NCBI RefSeq assembly: GCF_001583435.1
Contig: NZ_CP013251.1
Location: forward strand, 5,097,215 to 5,161,214
Direction: 5' to 3'
Source: Endozoicomonas montiporae CL-33
Lineage (GTDB): Bacteria; Pseudomonadota; Gammaproteobacteria; Pseudomonadales; Endozoicomonadaceae
Length of the DNA: 64,000 nt
The position numbers and the translations under genes were made by a program. Below, piece by piece: positions 22,259-30,691 of the stretch. The notes below the pieces were generated by a model. The model ran no database searches and was not told the DNA's origin. It worked only from the letters and a program-made list of their open reading frames with translations. Each line of letters starts with the position of its first letter. Position 1 is the first letter of the stretch.

Positions 22259-23085
22259 AAGCGGGTTTGTCCTTCAAATACCCTGGAAGCAGTTCCAGTC
22301 ATAATAACGGAGTGACCTTCACCCGGCCAATGAATGTTCAATGTGCCTCCGGGCAGATTGACCCGAACGTCATCACCCAGCAGCCCTTGCAATTGCCCGG
22401 CCACCACGGCGGCACAGGCACCGGTGCCGCAGGCCAGAGTTTCACCAACGCCCCGCTCAAATACCCTGAGGTTGATCTCGGCTTTATCGAGAACCTGCAT
22501 AAACCCGACATTACAACGTTTAGGAAAACGTTTGTGTTGTTCAATAACAGAGCCCAGCCGCTCAACAGGCGCACGATTCACATCGTCTACCTGCAAAACC
22601 GCGTGAGGGTTACCCATGGAAACAGCGCTGACTTCATATTCTTCACCATCAATGCGCAGATCGTAGGTAGGCCGTTGCTCCTGCGCCCTGAAGGGAATAT
22701 CTTCCGGCACTAAACGGGGCACACCCATGTCTACCGACACTTCACCATTGGCAAGAATATTCAGCTCAATATTGCCACCAGCGGTTTGCACATGAATCGT
22801 ATCCCGACCAATGAGCTTTTTATCCCTGACAAATTTGGCAAAACAACGGGCACCGTTGCCACATTGCTCTACTTCGCTGCCATCGGCATTGAAAATACGG
22901 TAACGAAAATCCATATCCGGATCGGTGGGTGGTTCCACAATCAACAGCTGGTCAAAGCCCACGCCAAACTGACGATCTGCCAGTCGGCGAATTTTATCCG
23001 TGGGCAACCTTACCGACTGAGTGACCATATCGACCACCATGAAGTCGTTACCCAGCCCATGCATTTTTGTAAAATGTAACAGCAT
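22255..23085 (-). CDS. dapF: Diaminopimelate epimerase
   Basis: DapF converts LL- to meso-diaminopimelate for lysine and peptidoglycan synthesis. It has 276 aa. The two catalytic cysteines are in [14 protein letters not shown] and in [13 protein letters not shown], and [12 protein letters not shown] is the usual N-terminus. A MITE (23141-23301) now separates it from lysA, so a promoter may have been lost or gained there. Confidence 0.97.
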   Translation of the reverse strand: MLLHFTKMHGLGNDFMVVDMVTQSVRLPTDKIRRLADRQFGVGFDQLLIVEPPTDPDMDFRYRIFNADGSEVEQCGNGARCFAKFVRDKKLIGRDTIHVQTAGGNIELNILANGEVSVDMGVPRLVPEDIPFRAQEQRPTYDLRIDGEEYEVSAVSMGNPHAVLQVDDVNRAPVERLGSVIEQHKRFPKRCNVGFMQVLDKAEINLRVFERGVGETLACGTGACAAVVAGQLQGLLGDDVRVNLPGGTLNIHWPGEGHSVIMTGTASRVFEGQTRL

Positions 23086-23140
23086 AAAAACTCGTTCTGT
23101 CCTTCCGGTGGTTCAGGCTTTTTATCAGGCTATTGCGCTA

Positions 23141-23301
23141 GGAGGCTGTCCGAGAATAGACTGCCCTACTGCGGTGACAGCAAATTGGTCTAAAAAATCG
23201 CTTTTGTTCGTCAAATAGCTCGCTATTCTCCTTACAAAACCGCTTTTTCATCCTCAATTTTCTGCCATCCTCGCTACGGGCGCTATTCTCGGACAGCCTC
23301 C
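23141..23301. mobile_element. MITE, full copy 2 (161 bp), fused to the 3' end of lysA
   Basis: GGAGGCTGTCCGAGAATAG (23141-23159) and CTATTCTCGGACAGCCTCC (23283-23301) are exact inverted ends. Compared with the 207-bp copies it lacks about 46 bp after the left end. Its right end is read in frame by lysA and provides the last 15 codons and the stop. Confidence 0.88.
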
Positions 23302-24543
23302 TGGCATAGTTTCCGGCGCCAGCTGTTCTGCAATGGTTTCACGACGTCGAACCAGATGCATCTGATCACCATCCACCAGAATTTCAGCACAGCGGTTACG
23401 GCTGTTGTAGTTCGAACTCATACCAAAACCATAAGCCCCTGCTGATTTCACCGCCAGCAGATCACCCTCTGCTATTCGCAACGCCCGGTCTTTGCCAAGG
23501 AAGTCACCGGTTTCACATATTGGCCCTACAATATCGCAAACCAGTGCTTCTTTACTATCATCGGGTCGAACGGGATCGATACCATGCCAGGCACTGTAAA
23601 TAGACGGACGCAGCAAGTCATTCATGGCGGCGTCCACTACGGCAAAATTCTTGTGATCTGTGCGTTTGATCAGCTCCACCTGTGTCAGCAAAATCCCTGC
23701 CTGACCGACAATCGATCGACCAGGTTCAACCACCAGTTTCAGGTTTCGTCCTTCCAGCCGTGCCTTCACTGTATTGAGATAATCCGAAGGTGTCGGAGGC
23801 GTTTCATCGTTGTAGGCGATGCCCAGCCCGCCACCGATATCAATATGCTTCAGCTCGATCCCCAGTTGTTTCAGGTTATCAACGAGTAACAGCAAGCGAT
23901 CCAGAGCGTCGATAAAGGGCTCACCGTTGGTCAGCTGGGAACCGATGTGACAATCGACACCAACAACATCGATGTTCGGCATTTCGGCTGCCCGCTGATA
24001 AACCGTCTGCGCGCGATTGATATCAATACCAAACTTGTTGTCCCGCAATCCGGTTGATATATAAGGATGGGTCTGGGCATCAACATCAGGGTTCACCCGC
24101 AGTGACACCGATGCCAGTTTGCCCATGGATTCAGCGATCTGCTGAATGCGTTCCAGCTCGGTTTCTGACTCAACGTTAAAACAATGAACACCGACTTGCA
24201 GAGCGCGCTGAATTTCATGGCGCTGTTTTCCTACCCCCGAGAACACCACTTTGGCCGGATCACCGCCCGCTGCCAGAACCCGTTCCAGCTCACCCACGGA
24301 AACAATATCAAACCCGGCACCCAGATTGGCCAGAATATTCAGAACCGCCAGATTGCCATTGGCTTTTACGGCATAAGCAATCAGGTGAGGAACATCGTAC
24401 AAAGCCTCTTTATAGGCTTTATAGCCTGCTTCCACCCCTGCACGGGAATACACATAGGCGGGCGTACCAAACTGCCCGGCGATGGAAGAAGCTGCCACCT
24501 GTTCGGCGTGCAGCTCTCCCTCTCGATAGGAAAACCAGTCCAT
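23254..24543 (-). CDS. lysA: Diaminopimelate decarboxylase with MITE-derived C-terminus
   Basis: LysA makes lysine by PLP-dependent decarboxylation of meso-diaminopimelate. It has 429 aa with an alanine-racemase-like barrel and a C-terminal beta domain. The PLP lysine is in YAVKANGN, and HIGSQ, DIGGGLGI, EPGRSIVG and ICETGDFLG are the substrate and cofactor loops. SAGAYGFGMSSNYN is intact. The last 15 residues (GGCPRIAPVARMAEN) come from the inserted MITE, replacing the natural tail after LAPETMP. All catalytic segments precede the joint, so the enzyme is probably active. Confidence 0.95.
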   Translation of the reverse strand: MDWFSYREGELHAEQVAASSIAGQFGTPAYVYSRAGVEAGYKAYKEALYDVPHLIAYAVKANGNLAVLNILANLGAGFDIVSVGELERVLAAGGDPAKVVFSGVGKQRHEIQRALQVGVHCFNVESETELERIQQIAESMGKLASVSLRVNPDVDAQTHPYISTGLRDNKFGIDINRAQTVYQRAAEMPNIDVVGVDCHIGSQLTNGEPFIDALDRLLLLVDNLKQLGIELKHIDIGGGLGIAYNDETPPTPSDYLNTVKARLEGRNLKLVVEPGRSIVGQAGILLTQVELIKRTDHKNFAVVDAAMNDLLRPSIYSAWHGIDPVRPDDSKEALVCDIVGPICETGDFLGKDRALRIAEGDLLAVKSAGAYGFGMSSNYNSRNRCAEILVDGDQMHLVRRRETIAEQLAPETMPGGCPRIAPVARMAEN

Positions 24544-24586
24544 GAATCTGTATTATCTCTTGTTATTTACTGGCGTTGTGGACACT

Positions 24587-24706
24587 TCGTAGGTTGGGAC
24601 GAGCGAAGCGACCTCCCAACACGGGTAGTTGATTCAAACACCAGAGCCTGATGTAGAGCTACGTCACCGTGTTGGGAGGTCGCGTTCCGCTCGTCCCAAC
24701 CTACGA
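24587..24706. repeat. Hairpin repeat of GTAGGTTGGGACGA type, copy 1
   Basis: TCGTAGGTTGGGACGAGCG at the left is the reverse complement of the right end, giving a 120-bp inverted element with an inner CCTCCCAACACGG/CCGTGTTGGGAGG pair. It lies between lptM and lysA. Shorter or diverged copies occur at 29836 and 37243. Confidence 0.85.
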
Positions 24707-24760
24707 CATTTGTTTTTAGTAAGAACAAAGGTACACAACATAAACGACTAATTTAAAAGC

Positions 24761-24913
24761 TTACTGCTGTGTGAATTCAGGGGCAGTGGCGTCTTTCGGC
24801 AGCTCACTATTGGGTAGATACAGGTCACCTTTCTGCCCGCACCCTGCCAGCATGAAGGTACAAAAAACCAATGCCGTCATTGCTTTTATTGTTCGTTTAA
24901 AAGGCGCTGTCAT
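24761..24913 (-). CDS. lptM: LptM/LppL-type small lipoprotein upstream of lysA
   Basis: This is a 50-aa lipoprotein, short enough to be missed by length cut-offs. A signal peptide (ALVFCTFM) ends in the lipobox LAGC, with Cys25 as the lipidated residue. It is followed by GQKGDLYLP, the diagnostic motif of the YifL/LptM family. In E. coli LptM helps mature the LptD lipopolysaccharide translocon in the outer membrane. The position just upstream of lysA and opposite cyaY is the conserved one. Confidence 0.9.
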   Translation of the reverse strand: MTAPFKRTIKAMTALVFCTFMLAGCGQKGDLYLPNSELPKDATAPEFTQQ

Positions 24914-25031
24914 CAGGAGTTCCCTTTTAAAATCCGCTTTATCGTCGATCCCGACAGTATAACTGTGGAACCTGTCCGGACTCTAGGGAATAATCGTAAT
25001 CAATCTTAAATGATGCGTATCAGAGAAAACG

Positions 25032-25349
25032 ATGAACGAAAACCAGTTTAACCAGAAACTTGATGAACTGATGATGGCGATTGAAGACGCCATTGAAGAG
25101 CAGGAACTGGATATTGACTATGAAACTTCAGCCGGGATTCTGACCCTGACCTGCCCGAACAACAGCCAGATTATTCTCAGTCGGCAGACACCGCTGTTGC
25201 AACTCTGGCTGGCCGCCAAAAGTGGCGGGTTTCATTTTGATTTTGATGCGGGTAAGGGTGAATGGGTGTGTAAAGGAGAGCTATTGATAGAGGTATTAAA
25301 CCGGTGTTTATGCGACCAATGCGGAACCCAGACTACTATCGAGCTGTGA
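25032..25349 (+). CDS. cyaY: Frataxin-like iron-sulfur protein CyaY
   Basis: CyaY binds iron and modulates IscS-dependent Fe-S assembly. It has 105 aa with the acidic first helix (DELMMAIEDAIEEQELDIDYE) and the beta-sheet core LWLAAKSGGFHFDF. It is divergent from lptM-lysA, as in other gammaproteobacteria. The 3' half from about 25177 is repeated almost exactly at 26343-26490, but the last nine or so codons differ (CGTQTTIEL here, CEKSIALKL in the copy). Confidence 0.93.
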   Translation: MNENQFNQKLDELMMAIEDAIEEQELDIDYETSAGILTLTCPNNSQIILSRQTPLLQLWLAAKSGGFHFDFDAGKGEWVCKGELLIEVLNRCLCDQCGTQTTIEL

Positions 25350-25422
25350 TTGCCATAAGGTCAGTTGTCTAATTTATTTTTTATACTATTTTTATCCTTA
25401 AGGGTACTATAATGGTATAAAA

Positions 25423-25695
25423 ATGAATCATCATCAATTTGAATACGATGAAGCTAAAAGTCTGACAAACAAGGATAAGCATGGTATCGACTTCGATGAA
25501 GCAACTGCTCTCTGGGATGACAGTAAGCTCGTTTGCCTGCAGTCGAAAGTGATAACTGATGAAATTCGCCTGCTGTTCATTGGCCAAATAAGGACAAAAC
25601 ACTGGACTGCAGTAGTCACAAAACGCGGAGATAACCTCAGAATTATATCGGTGCGTCGATCCAGAAAAAACGAGGTGAGTATTTATGAAAGCTAA
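25423..25695 (+). CDS. brnT: BrnT-family toxin
   Basis: This is a 90-aa type II toxin of the BrnT (DUF497) family, RelE-fold ribonucleases that stop translation. The family opening FEYDEAKSLTNKDKHGIDFDEA and the closing RIISVRRSRKNE are clear. It overlaps the antitoxin start by 11 bp. A TATAAT box and TTATAC/GGTATAA repeats at about 25383-25421 form a likely autoregulated promoter. The pair sits inside a tandem-duplicated region between cyaY and a porin remnant, so it was probably acquired. Confidence 0.85.
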   Translation: MNHHQFEYDEAKSLTNKDKHGIDFDEATALWDDSKLVCLQSKVITDEIRLLFIGQIRTKHWTAVVTKRGDNLRIISVRRSRKNEVSIYES

Positions 25696-25906
25696 AGACT
25701 TAGATAAAAAGTTTGATGACGGTGAAGACGTTCTGGAATATTTTGATACTGAAAACCCTCAGAGACCCAACCTTGAGGCAAAGAGAGTCAATATTGACTT
25801 CCCGGCATGGGTTGTTGATGAGCTGGACAAAGAAGCCAACATCATTGGTATCAGCCGTCAGGCACTGATTAAAACCTGGATTGTTGACAGAATAAGACAC
25901 CATTAA
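25685..25906 (+). CDS. brnA: BrnA/CopG-like antitoxin
   Basis: This is a 73-aa antitoxin. The C-terminal half (RVNIDFPAWVVDELDKEANI, ISRQALIKTWIVDRI) is a ribbon-helix-helix DNA-binding domain. The acidic N-terminal half (DKKFDDGEDVLEYFD) is the likely toxin-binding arm. Toxin-first gene order and overlap are typical of brnTA. The complex should repress its own promoter upstream of brnT. Confidence 0.82.
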   Translation: MKAKDLDKKFDDGEDVLEYFDTENPQRPNLEAKRVNIDFPAWVVDELDKEANIIGISRQALIKTWIVDRIRHH

Positions 25907-25930
25907 CAGCTAATGTAACGCTGCGTGAAT

Positions 25931-25965
25931 AAAAAAGCTCCTGAGCTTTCACCCGGGAGCTTTTT
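25931..25965. terminator. Terminator between brnA and porin remnant
   Basis: AAAAAGCTCC at the left and GGGAGCTTTTT at the right form a stem with A- and T-rich flanks. It is convergent and can work in both directions. A related hairpin lies at 26524-26556 beside the intact porin. Confidence 0.8.
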
Positions 25966-26005
25966 CATCAGACACAACCGTGACTACTGCTAACTGATCT
26001 TCCGA

Positions 26006-26332
26006 TTAGAAGTAGTAGCGAGCCTGTACGGTGTAAGTGTCGTCTTTTTCTTTCTTGCCTTTGAAGCCAGTCTCGTAGTCACGCTTCCATTCGAAAGCGA
26101 ACTGCATTGGACCAGTGGTGTAAACCGGAGCAAAAGCAAAGGTTTTCTGCATGGCGTTGGAAGTGTCGCCGTGCGCCTTTTCCTTGTCGCCAACCAGACG
26201 CTCGAAAGAGGACTGAATAGCCAGACCTTCAGTGATCATGCCCAGTTCATACTGACCAAACACCTCGAAGCCTTTGGACTTGCCAGCCAGACGAGAAGGA
26301 CTGCTTGGGTTTACTTTACGGCTGTTGATCAT
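26006..26332 (-). pseudogene. 3' remnant of an OmpC/OmpF-like porin gene
   Basis: The 108-aa reading frame matches the last third of a general porin, including TTGPMQFAFEW and the terminal VQARYYF. It has no signal peptide and less than a third of the length. Its upstream end abuts a partial cyaY copy at about 26338. It aligns with the end of the intact porin gene at 26596, but only at roughly 40% protein identity, so it derives from a different paralogue. Confidence 0.8.
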
Positions 26333-26337
26333 TCTTT

Positions 26338-26511
26338 CTCAGTCGTCAGACGCCGCTGTTGCAACTCTGGCTGGCCGCCAAAAGTGGCGGGTTTCATTTT
26401 GATTTTGATGCGGGTAAGGGTGAATGGGTGTGTAAAGGAGAGCTATTGATAGAGGTATTAGACCGGTGTTTATGCGACCAATGTGAGAAGTCAATCGCTT
26501 TGAAGCTATAG
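26338..26511 (+). pseudogene. Partial duplicate of cyaY (3' half)
   Basis: From about 26343 to 26490 the DNA repeats cyaY 25182-25325 with only a few mismatches. The reading frame is kept (LWLAAKSGGFHFDF and CKGELLIEVL appear) and ends CEKSIALKL before a TAG. There is no start. It marks the joint of a tandem duplication. Confidence 0.85.
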
Positions 26512-26523
26512 TAGTTTGAAAAG

Positions 26524-26556
26524 AAAAAGCTCCGCAGTTTTCACTACGGAGCTTTT
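26524..26556. terminator. Terminator of the porin gene
   Basis: AAAAAGCTCCG and CGGAGCTTTT flank a 12-nt loop. It lies 40 bp beyond the stop of the leftward porin. Confidence 0.8.
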
Positions 26557-26595
26557 GAGACACTGTTCAAGACAGCTACTTAACCAATCAAACGA

Positions 26596-27702
26596 TTAGA
26601 AGTAGTAGCGAGCGTTGAAGGAAAAGATGTTGTCATTTTCTTTCTTGCCAGCTGCATTCTTGCTGTCGTTTTGGTCGTACTGAACACCAAACATCATTGG
26701 GCCAGTCTGGTACTTAACACCGATAGAAGCAATTTTCAGCTCTTCTTTGGTCTTGGCACCGGAAGCATCCTTGTCGAAGTCCAGGTTCTGGTAAGCACCA
26801 AATACTGCCAGACCGTCAACCAAGCTGCTCAGAGCATAGCTGGCGTACAGGTCAGTTGCTTTTGCTTTTTCAGCAATAAGGCCGCTCTTCAGGGAAGCGT
26901 GATGCTTGAATTCACCGTAGTTGAATCCGACATACAGATCTTCGTGGTCAAACTTCACACCGAATACGTGTGCTTTAGCACTGTCGCCTGCGTGATTGAT
27001 GTGATCTGGCTTAGTATCACCTTGAGTGGTTTTATTAAAGCGAGCCTGACTATAGGTATAACCCACAGATAAGCCCATTGGCAGGTCGTAGCTTACCGCA
27101 ATCTGTGACGCGCCTGTTTTACGGTTCCACTGTTGGAAGTAGTCAATCTGATCAGCATCTTTCAGGGTTCTTGTGTCACTGCTTTTCAGCTGATATTGCA
27201 GACCAATGTTCAGACCACCAAAGGTATTGCGGTAAGCGAACGCATCGTCAGCACGACCAGTACCGTGGATTCCACCATCACCATTCAGACCATCGTAGAT
27301 ACCGATAGCGATACCACCGTTGAACAGCAGGTTATCGGAAGCCCAGTTAGCTACGTCAGAGTATACAGACCATTGTTTACCAGCAGTCAGAGCACCAAGC
27401 TCGCTGTGATCCAGACCAACGTAACCCAGACGGTTACCGAATACATTTTCTCCAGACTTGGCAGTTGGATCAAAGCTCCACTCAGCAACACCGATAGCAG
27501 TCAGTTCGCTGCTCAGCTTGTGGCCGAATTTGAAGTTGATACGAGAACTGTCGTTACCCATTTCTTTGTTGTCGTCATTGGTGGTAACACCAATACGACC
27601 ACCGATGCTCAGGCTGGTGGTGTCGTCGTTATAGACTTCCAGGGCCATTGCCTGACCGGCAACGAGGGATGCTACTACTGTGGCAAGCAGTTTCTTCTGC
27701 AT
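26596..27702 (-). CDS. General outer-membrane porin (OmpC/OmpF type)
   Basis: This trimeric 16-strand porin allows passive diffusion of small solutes. From the ATG at 27702 (AGGAG six bases upstream) it is 368 aa. A 21-residue signal peptide (MQKKLLATVVASLVAGQAMA) precedes LEVYNDDTTSLSIGGRIG. The tail FNARYYF with terminal Phe is the BAM recognition signal. It is preceded by almost 600 bp without genes and has a strong terminator, so it is likely an abundant, separately regulated protein. Confidence 0.92.
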   Translation of the reverse strand: MQKKLLATVVASLVAGQAMALEVYNDDTTSLSIGGRIGVTTNDDNKEMGNDSSRINFKFGHKLSSELTAIGVAEWSFDPTAKSGENVFGNRLGYVGLDHSELGALTAGKQWSVYSDVANWASDNLLFNGGIAIGIYDGLNGDGGIHGTGRADDAFAYRNTFGGLNIGLQYQLKSSDTRTLKDADQIDYFQQWNRKTGASQIAVSYDLPMGLSVGYTYSQARFNKTTQGDTKPDHINHAGDSAKAHVFGVKFDHEDLYVGFNYGEFKHHASLKSGLIAEKAKATDLYASYALSSLVDGLAVFGAYQNLDFDKDASGAKTKEELKIASIGVKYQTGPMMFGVQYDQNDSKNAAGKKENDNIFSFNARYYF

Positions 27703-28285
27703 TGCTAACTCCTGACTAAATGCGTTGTGTGGCAAAATACAGCCGCTAGTTATTTGTTAAGTACAGGATCGTGAATCAACCATCCCTGCACAGCGGCAGT
27801 GAGGCGATTATGAATAGCATCTTGTACGAGCGTCACATCACTAAAACAGATACCCCGATTCCCAAAAATAATTTCCTCTCGGATAACACCTACAAAAGGC
27901 AACAGATGTAAGAAGAAGAGCACACAAACCGGACAAGATGCCTACCCGAGAGCGCCTAAACCATAAAGCCTGAATATTGTTACAGTGTAAAACCTTCAGT
28001 AAAAGGTCATAACCATGTATGAAAAATCACCAACTGTGGTGTTTTTTTACGGGCAGGGTGTAATTTTTTGTGATTTTGAAAGATTTTTACTCACAGTTTT
28101 TGTCACATTTTTGTCATAAAAAGGACACTGATAAGGTATTATCAGGAATCATTCAAAACGCGATCAAAAACATTCCTCATTCGTCGTTTAATTTCAAAGA
28201 GTGACACTACCGGATGATATCAAATGCCCGATAGTGATCGTCTTAAAAGCAGTTTTACATTACGCTGACATTTTCATGACAGAAG
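27703..28285. promoter_or_regulatory. Long intergenic region upstream of the porin
   Basis: There is no supported protein gene in 583 bp of AT-rich sequence. A small hairpin CACCA-ACTG-TGGTG followed by seven T lies at about 28027-28047 on the plus strand, although no plus-strand gene precedes it. This leaves room for a small RNA or a long regulated leader. An imperfect hairpin at 28204-28235 may serve tenA. Confidence 0.4.
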
Positions 28286-28981
28286 TCAGAATGAGCAGTT
28301 GATTCCCATATCCCAGAATCCGATTTCCAGACGTGTTGCTTCCTGAAAGGTTTTCTGCAACGACACCAGACGTTTTTCTGTAAAGCGGGAGGATGCGAGT
28401 CGTTCTATCGTTTCTACTGTCTTCACCGAGCCCGCCAGAAACTCATCACTGCCATAGGTCTGAATCCAGTCCCAGTAGGGATTGCCTTCCTGCTGTGTAT
28501 TCGGATCGTTAATCAAACGTTCGCCAATTTCTGCGTACCCCACCGAACAGGGAGCCAGTGCCACTTGCAAATCCAGAATATCACCAGCCATACCTCGTTC
28601 CAGAACATAACGGGTGTACGCCATGTTGGCCCGGGCTTCAGGTACCTGAATAACGTCCTGCTCGGTCAGCCCCCAGACTTTGCAATAGTTCAGGTGTACG
28701 CTGGTTTCAGCCAGCACACCGGCTACACCGGCCGAAGCAGCTCGCATATCTTCAGGGTTATCGGACTTGTACACCGCCAGAGCGTAAGCCCGGGCATAAT
28801 GAAGCAGAAACAGGTAATCCTGTTGCAGGTAATGCTTGAAAGACGCCAGCGGCAATGTGCCATCACCAATACGCTGGACAAACTCATGGTGACAATAGGC
28901 ATGCCAGTCATCCTTGCAGGCAGACTTTAATTGTCCGAACAGTGTGCTCGGATCGTAGAAAATCGACGTATCAACACTCAT
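28286..28981 (-). CDS. tenA: TenA aminopyrimidine aminohydrolase (thiaminase II)
   Basis: TenA salvages the pyrimidine part of degraded thiamine to HMP. It has 231 aa and is all-helical. The catalytic Cys lies in ALAPCSVGYAEIG, and HYLQQDYLFLLHYARAYALA and NPYWDWIQTYGSDEF are family hallmarks. No TPP riboswitch motif is present: only 38 bp separate the start codon from a MITE at 29020. Its native promoter has therefore probably been displaced, or lies within the MITE. Confidence 0.94.
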   Translation of the reverse strand: MSVDTSIFYDPSTLFGQLKSACKDDWHAYCHHEFVQRIGDGTLPLASFKHYLQQDYLFLLHYARAYALAVYKSDNPEDMRAASAGVAGVLAETSVHLNYCKVWGLTEQDVIQVPEARANMAYTRYVLERGMAGDILDLQVALAPCSVGYAEIGERLINDPNTQQEGNPYWDWIQTYGSDEFLAGSVKTVETIERLASSRFTEKRLVSLQKTFQEATRLEIGFWDMGINCSF

Positions 28982-29019
28982 TGTTGCACCTTTTACAGAT
29001 AGGCTATGGTAATTGGCTA

Positions 29020-29226
29020 GGAGGCTGTCCGAAAATAGTCTGCCCTACCGGCAACTGCTCCTGCGTTGCCCTAGCTCCGGCATCCATGCCGTCGTGTGGT
29101 CGTAGTAAATTGGTCTAAAAATTCGCTCTTGTTCGTCAAATAGCTTGCTATTCTCCTCTCAAAACCGAATTTTTATCCTCAATTTTCTACGATCCTCGCT
29201 ACGGGCGCTATTCTCGGACAGCCTCC
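29020..29226. mobile_element. MITE, full copy 3 (207 bp)
   Basis: The ends are GGAGGCTGTCCGAAAATAG (29020-29038, one mismatch) and CTATTCTCGGACAGCCTCC (29208-29226). Its interior is nearly the same as copy 1, indicating recent activity. It separates the divergent tenA and ftnA genes. Confidence 0.87.
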
Positions 29227-29313
29227 TGGAGTCTCGGCATTTTAAGGAATAAAGCCGTTGGGGCAACTGGATTTACGTTCTATAATCGCACAGCAAACCA
29301 GAAGGAGTTCCTT

Positions 29314-29826
29314 ATGCTCAGCCAAAAAATGATTGATAAACTGAACGAGCAGATTAACCTGGAGTTTTACTCTTCCAACCTGTACCTGCAAATGGCCTCA
29401 TGGTGCGAGGCACAGGGCCTGGACGGCTGCTCCTCATTCTTCAGAAAGCACGCTCAGGAAGAAATGCAGCACATGCAGAAACTGTTTGATTATGTCAATG
29501 AAACCGGAGCCATGGCAATTCTGGGGGCTATTGATGCACCACCTCATGAATACACATCCGTTCGCCAGGTGTTCGAGCTGACCTATGAGCATGAGTGTGA
29601 GGTGACCCGCAGCATCAACACGCTGGCTCATACCGCATTTTCTGAACAGGATTTCAGTTCATTCAATTTCCTGCAGTGGTATGTAGCTGAGCAGCATGAG
29701 GAAGAAAAACTGTTCAAGTCCATTCTCGACAAGATCGATATGATCGGTACGGAAAGCAACGGCTTGTATTTCATTGATCAGGAAGTAGCAAAAGCCCAAA
29801 CCGCGGCTCACGCACCAAGAGCCTGA
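29314..29826 (+). CDS. ftnA: Bacterial ferritin
   Basis: This iron-storage protein forms a 24-mer. The 170 aa make a four-helix bundle. Ferroxidase ligands are visible as the Glu in QINLEFYSSNLYLQMASW, the Glu-x-x-His in AQEEMQHMQK, and the Glu/Gln pair in WYVAEQHEEEKLF. AAGGAG seven bases upstream supports the ATG at 29314. A hairpin repeat follows its stop by about 10 bp. Confidence 0.95.
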   Translation: MLSQKMIDKLNEQINLEFYSSNLYLQMASWCEAQGLDGCSSFFRKHAQEEMQHMQKLFDYVNETGAMAILGAIDAPPHEYTSVRQVFELTYEHECEVTRSINTLAHTAFSEQDFSSFNFLQWYVAEQHEEEKLFKSILDKIDMIGTESNGLYFIDQEVAKAQTAAHAPRA

Positions 29827-29835
29827 TCAATATAC

Positions 29836-29871
29836 GCAGGTCGGGACGAGTAAAGCGACTCCCAACCTGCG
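29836..29871. repeat. Hairpin repeat of GTAGGTTGGGACGA type, short copy
   Basis: GCAGGTCGGGACGAGTAAAG is followed by CTCCCAACCTGC. This is the minimal form of the 24587 element and could act as a terminator for ftnA. Confidence 0.7.
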
Positions 29872-29902
29872 CTTTCAAAAGTGATCGTTTTGAACGCAAC
29901 GC

Positions 29903-30571
29903 CTACGCCAGCTGTAAAACTTTCTCCACCAGCTTTTCAATACCCTCTGCGGCTTCACTGATGCGATTTGCCAGCATATAGGCAGGCGTCGTCACCAGTT
30001 TGCGTAATTCGTCCACCACAATATCGTCCACAGCACAGTTAACGTGCTTAACGCCTGTCGCTTCCATTGCGGCAGCGGTTTCGGCATCGTTACCAATGGT
30101 GGCTTGCACACCTTCACTGAAGATTCGCCCCGCCATTGCCGGTGCAATGCACATTAACCCTATTGGCATGCCTTCGTCGACAAACGCTTTGGTGATGGCC
30201 AGCACATCAACCTGAACCCGTACTTCAGCACCGTTAAATGCAAAGTCAGACAAATTCTTGGCTGCACCAAAACCGCCGGGCAGAATCAGGGCGTCATAGT
30301 CTTCGACATGCAATGACTGTATTGGTTTGATTTCACTGCGGGCAATGCGGGCAGATTCAACAAGAACATTGCGCTCCTGCTCCATTTCATCGCCGGTACA
30401 ATGGTTGATCACGTGATGCTGCGGAATGTCCGGAGCAAAACACCGGTAGTCTGCTCCCTGACGATCCAGAGCCAGCAACGTAAGAACCGACTCATGAATT
30501 TCTGCACCATCGTACACACCACAACCAGACAGAATGACAGCGACTTTTTTGCCTGTACCTGTTTGACTCAT
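29903..30571 (-). CDS. elbB: ElbB-type glyoxalase (DJ-1/PfpI superfamily)
   Basis: This is a class I glutamine-amidotransferase-fold protein of the ES1/ElbB family, linked to isoprenoid synthesis and with weak glyoxalase activity in E. coli. The ATG at 30571, eight bases after GGGGGAAG, gives 222 aa; a GTG at 30577 is less likely. ILSGCGVYDGAEIHE, LILPGGFGAAKNL and GLMCIAPAM (nucleophilic Cys) are the family motifs. It stands alone between ftnA and a degenerate lipoprotein. Confidence 0.93.
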   Translation of the reverse strand: MSQTGTGKKVAVILSGCGVYDGAEIHESVLTLLALDRQGADYRCFAPDIPQHHVINHCTGDEMEQERNVLVESARIARSEIKPIQSLHVEDYDALILPGGFGAAKNLSDFAFNGAEVRVQVDVLAITKAFVDEGMPIGLMCIAPAMAGRIFSEGVQATIGNDAETAAAMEATGVKHVNCAVDDIVVDELRKLVTTPAYMLANRISEAAEGIEKLVEKVLQLA

Positions 30572-30691
30572 GCTCACTTCCCCCTTCTTAAATTCAGAAC
30601 GGAATATAAATAATATGCCCTCTGCGAATGAGAGTCAGCAAAGGGGTGAAGATAGATTAAATATAACCATGCACTCACATACGATTCCGCA

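Noticed and set aside
28982-29019. TPP riboswitch before tenA
   Set aside because: Only 38 bp precede a MITE, and none of the conserved TPP-riboswitch sequence is present.
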